This document shows positions 60,288 to 64,000 of a DNA stretch of 64,000 nt, one piece after another (positions within the stretch are counted from its first letter, which is position 1; every line of letters starts with the position of its first letter). A program made the position numbers and the translations under genes. The notes under the pieces are model-generated. The model had not been told where the DNA came from, searched no databases, and saw only the letters and a program-made list of their open reading frames with translations. The stretch lies in the NCBI RefSeq assembly GCF_900142415.1, contig NZ_FRAU01000004.1, positions 62,001 through 126,000 on the forward strand, in the 5' to 3' direction. This stretch comes from Rhodothermus profundi (GTDB taxonomy: Bacteria; Bacteroidota; Rhodothermia; Rhodothermales; Rhodothermaceae).

Positions 60288-62111
60288 ATGAGCTATCCTC
60301 TCCGCAATATTGCCATTGTAGCCCACGTCGACCACGGCAAGACGACCCTGGTCGATGCGATGCTCTGGCAGAGCGGCATCTTTCGGGCCAATCAGGACGT
60401 GCAGGAGCGGGTGCTCGACTCGCTCGACCTGGAGCGGGAAAAGGGCATCACGATCATGGCGAAAAACACGGCCATATGGTACCGAGATGTCAAAATCAAC
60501 ATCGTAGACACGCCGGGCCACGCCGACTTTGGCGGCGAAGTGGAGCGTACGCTGCGCATGGTGGACGGCATCATGCTCCTGGTTGACGCGGCCGAAGGTC
60601 CGCTACCCCAGACGCGCTTTGTGCTTTCAAAGGCCCTGGCCCTGAAGCTGCCCGCTATTGTTGTGATCAATAAAATCGACCGCAAGGATGCCCGTCCCCG
60701 TCAGGTACTCGACGAAATCTATGACCTGTTTATCGATCTGGATGCTACCGAAGACCAGCTCGACTTCCCGGTGCTCTATACCGTGGCCAAGGAAGGCCGC
60801 TGCACGCACGACCCCGATGCCCCCCTGACCGACCTGCGCCCCCTCTTCGAAGCTATTCTGGCCCACATTCCGCCGCCGCAGGGTGACCCGAACGCTCCCC
60901 TCCAGATGCTGGTCACACACGTGCAACCAGATCCCTATCGCGGCCCGCTCGCTATTGGCCGCATCGTGCAGGGCACGCTTCGCAACCGTCAGCAGGTGCT
61001 GTGCTGCCACCGAGACGGCCGCCGCACAGCCGCCTCAGTAACAGCTCTGTTTGAATTTGAAGGATTGCAGCGCGTCGAAACCGAACAGGCCGGTCCGGGC
61101 GCCATTGTGGCAGTAGCCGGCATGCAGGGCATTGGCCTGGGGGAGTCCATTACCGACGCCGACCATCCCCAGCCGCTACCGCCTCTCCATATCGACGAGC
61201 CGACGCTCTCCATGGAGTTCCGCGTCAACGACGGCCCCTTTGCCGGACGCGAAGGGCAGTACGTAACCTCACGTCACCTGCGCGAGCGCCTCTTCAAAGA
61301 AGCGGCCAATAACCTCGCCCTGCGCGTTGAAGCGACCGACTCTCCCGATGTGTTTCTTGTCTATGGTCGAGGCGAACTGCAGCTTGCCATTCTCATTGAG
61401 CAGTTGCGCCGGGAAGGCTACGAATTCACGGTGGGCCAGCCGCGTGTACTTACGCGTCAGATCGACGGCCAGCTTCACGAACCCTTTGAGCGCGTGCTCA
61501 TCGACGTGCCTGAGGCATATATGGGGGTCGTGGTCCAGAAGCTGGGCATGCGTCGCGGGGTGCTCACAAAAATGATCAACCATGGCACAGGACGCGTCCG
61601 CCTTGAGTTTGAGATGCCCGCTCGTGGACTGATCGGCTACCGCAGCGAATTTCTGACCGACACGAAGGGGACCGGTTTGCTGCATCATCTCTTTGACGGC
61701 TACCGACCATGGGCCGGTCCCATCACGCATCGGGCTACAGGCGCGCTGGTAGCCGACCGTCCCGGACGCGTAACAGCCTACGCCATGCTGCATCTGCAAG
61801 AACGCGGCGAGCTGTTTGTAGAGCCTGGTGACGAAGTGTACGCGGGCATGATCGTCGGGGAACACTGCCGGGAAGGCGATCTGGAAGTGAACATCACCCG
61901 GGAAAAGAGGCTCACCAACATGCGGGCTGCCACGGCCGAAGGATTTGAAAAGCTCGTTCCCCCTCGCAAACTCTCGCTCGAAGAGGCTATCGAATTTATT
62001 CGGGAGGACGAATTGATCGAAGTTACGCCCCGAGCGATTCGGCTGCGTAAACGTTATCTCGATCCTCACGAACGCAAGCGTCAGGCGCTCCGCCAACGAG
62101 AAACGTCCTGA
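60288..62111 (+). CDS. typA: Ribosome-associated GTPase TypA/BipA
   Basis: The 607-residue protein has the translational GTPase P-loop [15 protein letters not shown], the switch II segment [14 protein letters not shown], the NKID motif, and the C-terminal BipA domain ([34 protein letters not shown]). It helps 50S assembly and cold or stress adaptation. Length is typical of the family. The gene follows a 686-base gap containing the transposase remnant and ends 55 bases before the end of the convergent L-2-hydroxyglutarate oxidase gene. The ribosome site is weak. Confidence 0.97.
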   Translation: MSYPLRNIAIVAHVDHGKTTLVDAMLWQSGIFRANQDVQERVLDSLDLEREKGITIMAKNTAIWYRDVKINIVDTPGHADFGGEVERTLRMVDGIMLLVDAAEGPLPQTRFVLSKALALKLPAIVVINKIDRKDARPRQVLDEIYDLFIDLDATEDQLDFPVLYTVAKEGRCTHDPDAPLTDLRPLFEAILAHIPPPQGDPNAPLQMLVTHVQPDPYRGPLAIGRIVQGTLRNRQQVLCCHRDGRRTAASVTALFEFEGLQRVETEQAGPGAIVAVAGMQGIGLGESITDADHPQPLPPLHIDEPTLSMEFRVNDGPFAGREGQYVTSRHLRERLFKEAANNLALRVEATDSPDVFLVYGRGELQLAILIEQLRREGYEFTVGQPRVLTRQIDGQLHEPFERVLIDVPEAYMGVVVQKLGMRRGVLTKMINHGTGRVRLEFEMPARGLIGYRSEFLTDTKGTGLLHHLFDGYRPWAGPITHRATGALVADRPGRVTAYAMLHLQERGELFVEPGDEVYAGMIVGEHCREGDLEVNITREKRLTNMRAATAEGFEKLVPPRKLSLEEAIEFIREDELIEVTPRAIRLRKRYLDPHERKRQALRQRETS

Positions 62112-62166
62112 CAGGCTCCCTCAAGCAAACGCTGCTGAAGGTAAATCGGAATCGCCGCAACGCGCA

Positions 62167-63366
62167 CTAGTCGAAGCGGGCCTGCACCTGCCGGGCCACC
62201 AGCACCCCAATGCTGAAGGCCGACGTAGCAGCCGGCGAAGGTGCATTGACCACATGTACCATGCGCGGCGACTCCAGCACCAGGAAATCGTCTACCAGCC
62301 GCCCCTCGCGATCAACCGCCTGCGCCCGCACGCCGGAGGGTGCCGGCAGAAAGTCTTCGGACGCCACTTCTGGGATAAGCCGTCGGGCCTGGCGCAGGTA
62401 ATACCGCTTGCTGAGCGATTGGAGGAGCTCTTGAAAGCCTTTGCGCCAGTGCCGACGGACCAGCCGACGACACCCCGGATAGGCCAGCATTTCGAGCAGT
62501 TCGGACAGGCTTACGTCCGTTAGCCGATACCCTTCGCGGGCAAAAGCCAGCACCGCACTGGGGCCGCAGACAACGCGGCCATCGATCAGGCGCGTAAAAT
62601 GCACGCCCAGAAACGGATAGGCAGGATCTGGGACTGGATAAATCAGATGGCGACACAGGTATCGCCGCTCGGGCCGCAGCTCATAGTATTCCCCGCGAAA
62701 GGGCACAATGCGCACGCCAGGCTCCAGGCCGTCCATCTGAGCGATTCGATCGGCGTAGAGGCCTGCACAGTTGACGGCCACGTCGGCCCGAAAGGTGCCA
62801 ACCGGCGTTTCGAGCACCACGCCCCGGCCGTCCGGCACGATGCGCTGCACAGGAGCCTGAAACACCACGCGATGACCGGCTGCTACCAGTTTTTCCTGCA
62901 ACCGTTCAGCTACTGCGCGATAGCTGACAATACCTGCTTCCGGCACGTGCAGGGCGGCCACGCCCTGCGCATGTGGTTCCAGTTCGCGGAGTCGTTCCGG
63001 GGGGATCAGCGTACATGCCACCCCGTTTTGCTGGCCGCGTTCGTAAAGTGCCTGCAGGCGCGAACGCTCTGCTTCCTCAACGGCCACGATCACTTTCCCA
63101 CACGGTTCATAGGGGATGGCTTCCGCCTCACAGAAACGTATCAGGGCTGCCCTGCCCTGTCGGCAACAGATGGCCTTCAGGGAACCAGGACGGTAATACA
63201 AGCCCGAATGAATCACTCCGGAATTGCGTCCCGTCTGATGGGCTGCCACCCGGTCCTCTTTTTCCAGTACGGTAATCTGCACTTCGGGCAGGCTTTCCAT
63301 GAGCCGATAGGCCGTGGCCAGCCCGACAATCCCTCCTCCAATGATGACAACCGTTGGTCCCTTCAT
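62167..63366 (-). CDS. lhgO: L-2-hydroxyglutarate oxidase (LhgO)
   Basis: The 399-residue FAD enzyme begins with the dinucleotide motif VVIIGGGIVGLATAYRL, followed by the LhgO-specific HQTGRNSGVIHSGLYY and KVIVAVEEAE, and ends in HVVNAPSPAATSAFSIG. It oxidises L-2-hydroxyglutarate to 2-oxoglutarate and feeds electrons to the respiratory chain. It is the last gene of a two-gene set; the ATG overlaps the upstream DinB-like gene's stop (ATGA). With Kgd and glutamate dehydrogenase, three enzymes handling 2-oxoglutarate lie in the window, though they are not one operon. Confidence 0.93.
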   Translation of the reverse strand: MKGPTVVIIGGGIVGLATAYRLMESLPEVQITVLEKEDRVAAHQTGRNSGVIHSGLYYRPGSLKAICCRQGRAALIRFCEAEAIPYEPCGKVIVAVEEAERSRLQALYERGQQNGVACTLIPPERLRELEPHAQGVAALHVPEAGIVSYRAVAERLQEKLVAAGHRVVFQAPVQRIVPDGRGVVLETPVGTFRADVAVNCAGLYADRIAQMDGLEPGVRIVPFRGEYYELRPERRYLCRHLIYPVPDPAYPFLGVHFTRLIDGRVVCGPSAVLAFAREGYRLTDVSLSELLEMLAYPGCRRLVRRHWRKGFQELLQSLSKRYYLRQARRLIPEVASEDFLPAPSGVRAQAVDREGRLVDDFLVLESPRMVHVVNAPSPAATSAFSIGVLVARQVQARFD

Positions 63367-63923
63367 GAACCCGGTAGTTGGGCTTCAGCGCCGCGCCCTT
63401 CTGCCTGCAGACGCACCAGCGACAGATGGGCCACGTGGTGGCGGCCATGCCAGGCGTAAAGTGCCAGGGCCTGATCCAGCGTTAGCAATCCGTGCTCTGG
63501 ATGGCGAAACGTCCGCTGGAAGTCTTCCGGTTGGAGGCTACGAAGCAACGCGACCCAGCGGGCATGCAACCCTTCCAGTAACGCTATAGAAGCTGAAACG
63601 GGCGCCAGACGCGCATCAGGGAGTTCAGCCCATCGCTGCTGATCATATGTTCTGATCTGGGGTTGCTCTTCGGTCAGGGCCAGTCGAAAACGCACGTAGC
63701 CGTTCACGTGACTGTCGGCCAGATGATGCACCACCTGCCGGGCTGTCCATCCCCCGGGCCGGTACGACTGGTCCAGTTGTTCCTCGGTGAGCTGCGCCAC
63801 CGCCTGACGCACCTGCACCGGCAACTCTGCCAGTTGCGCAATCAACCCCTCGCGTTGCTCTGTGGTCAGCGGCGCTTCTGGCCACCGAAACGGTCCAATC
63901 GGGTAGCGTAAAGGATCAGCCAT
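63363..63923 (-). CDS. DinB/YfiT-family putative metal-dependent hydrolase
   Basis: The 186-residue helical-bundle protein starts RYPIGPFRWPE, the YfiT signature, and contains the histidine motifs VVHHLADSHVNGYVRFR and YAWHGRHHVAHL that bind nickel or zinc in the DinB-like fold. The family includes the bacillithiol S-transferase BstA, and YfiT-type proteins may do thiol-transfer or hydrolase reactions; the cofactor here is unknown. It is immediately upstream of LhgO with a four-base ATGA overlap. The remaining 77 bases of the window hold nothing I can identify. Confidence 0.85.
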   Translation of the reverse strand: MADPLRYPIGPFRWPEAPLTTEQREGLIAQLAELPVQVRQAVAQLTEEQLDQSYRPGGWTARQVVHHLADSHVNGYVRFRLALTEEQPQIRTYDQQRWAELPDARLAPVSASIALLEGLHARWVALLRSLQPEDFQRTFRHPEHGLLTLDQALALYAWHGRHHVAHLSLVRLQAEGRGAEAQLPGS

Positions 63924-64000
63924 GACGGTCAGGGTCGCGTTTGCGTCATGCCTGGATCTCGCCAGACCTTTCCGGGTGAATCTACGAGAAGCTATAACTT

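Overview
The window carries about fifty protein genes and no rRNA, tRNA or CRISPR array that I could see. GC content is high (roughly 58-60% by eye). GWxTD, FecR/TonB-receptor and YfiR genes, an AT-rich start context with few strong Shine-Dalgarno sites, and a fused actinobacterial-type 2-oxoglutarate enzyme together suggest an aerobic, chemoheterotrophic member of the Bacteroidota/Rhodothermota, close to Rhodothermus or Salinibacter. This placement is inference from gene content and protein character, not a database match.

Layout. 1-9.1 kb (mostly minus): partial CNNM/DUF21 membrane protein, NSS sodium symporter, cNMP-CBS-DUF294 protein, PabB-PabC fusion, a pair of bacterial-PH membrane proteins, a secreted hypothetical and a PAS protein. 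9.2-12.6 kb: small proteins, a TorF-like porin, threonine ammonia-lyase and a TIGR02757 protein. 12.5-16 kb (minus): the heat-shock cluster hrcA-grpE-dnaJ plus a flavin reductase. 16-30.7 kb: sppA, glutamate dehydrogenase, an AhpD-like protein, the E2-E1 fusion Kgd, a GWxTD protein, ftsY, CDP-alcohol phosphatidyltransferase, haloacid dehalogenase, a GlmU-like protein and an odd Arg/Glu-rich membrane protein. 30.8-40.1 kb: coxD/coxE maturation genes, an HxlR-DoxX divergent pair, an HAF-repeat protein, a VOC protein and the coxS-coxL-coxM molybdenum hydroxylase operon (form II active-site signature). 40.3-51.7 kb: glpD, a GH9 hydrolase, a thioesterase, a P1B-4 type metal ATPase, a four-gene operon for a small two-cysteine hydrophobic protein and a split ABC transporter, nadE and ruvA. 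51.7-59.6 kb (minus): ECF sigma, lipoprotein, FecR, STN-bearing TonB receptor, an orphan ORF, YfiR and a CHASE8-like histidine kinase. 59.6-64 kb: an intergenic region with an IS200-type transposase remnant, typA, L-2-hydroxyglutarate oxidase and a DinB/YfiT protein.

How the genes work together. Several enzymes meet at 2-oxoglutarate (Kgd, glutamate dehydrogenase, L-2-hydroxyglutarate oxidase). The Cox proteins form a complete set of structural subunits plus two maturation factors. The sigma/FecR/receptor block reads as a cell-surface signalling unit whose stimulus is unknown, followed by a periplasmic YfiR-kinase pair.

The best candidate for something undescribed is the 46.9-49.3 kb operon: a predicted signal-peptide-bearing, Cys-flanked helical-hairpin protein with two small permeases and one ATPase, preceded by a 17-bp tandem repeat. 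The YfiR-kinase coupling is the second candidate.
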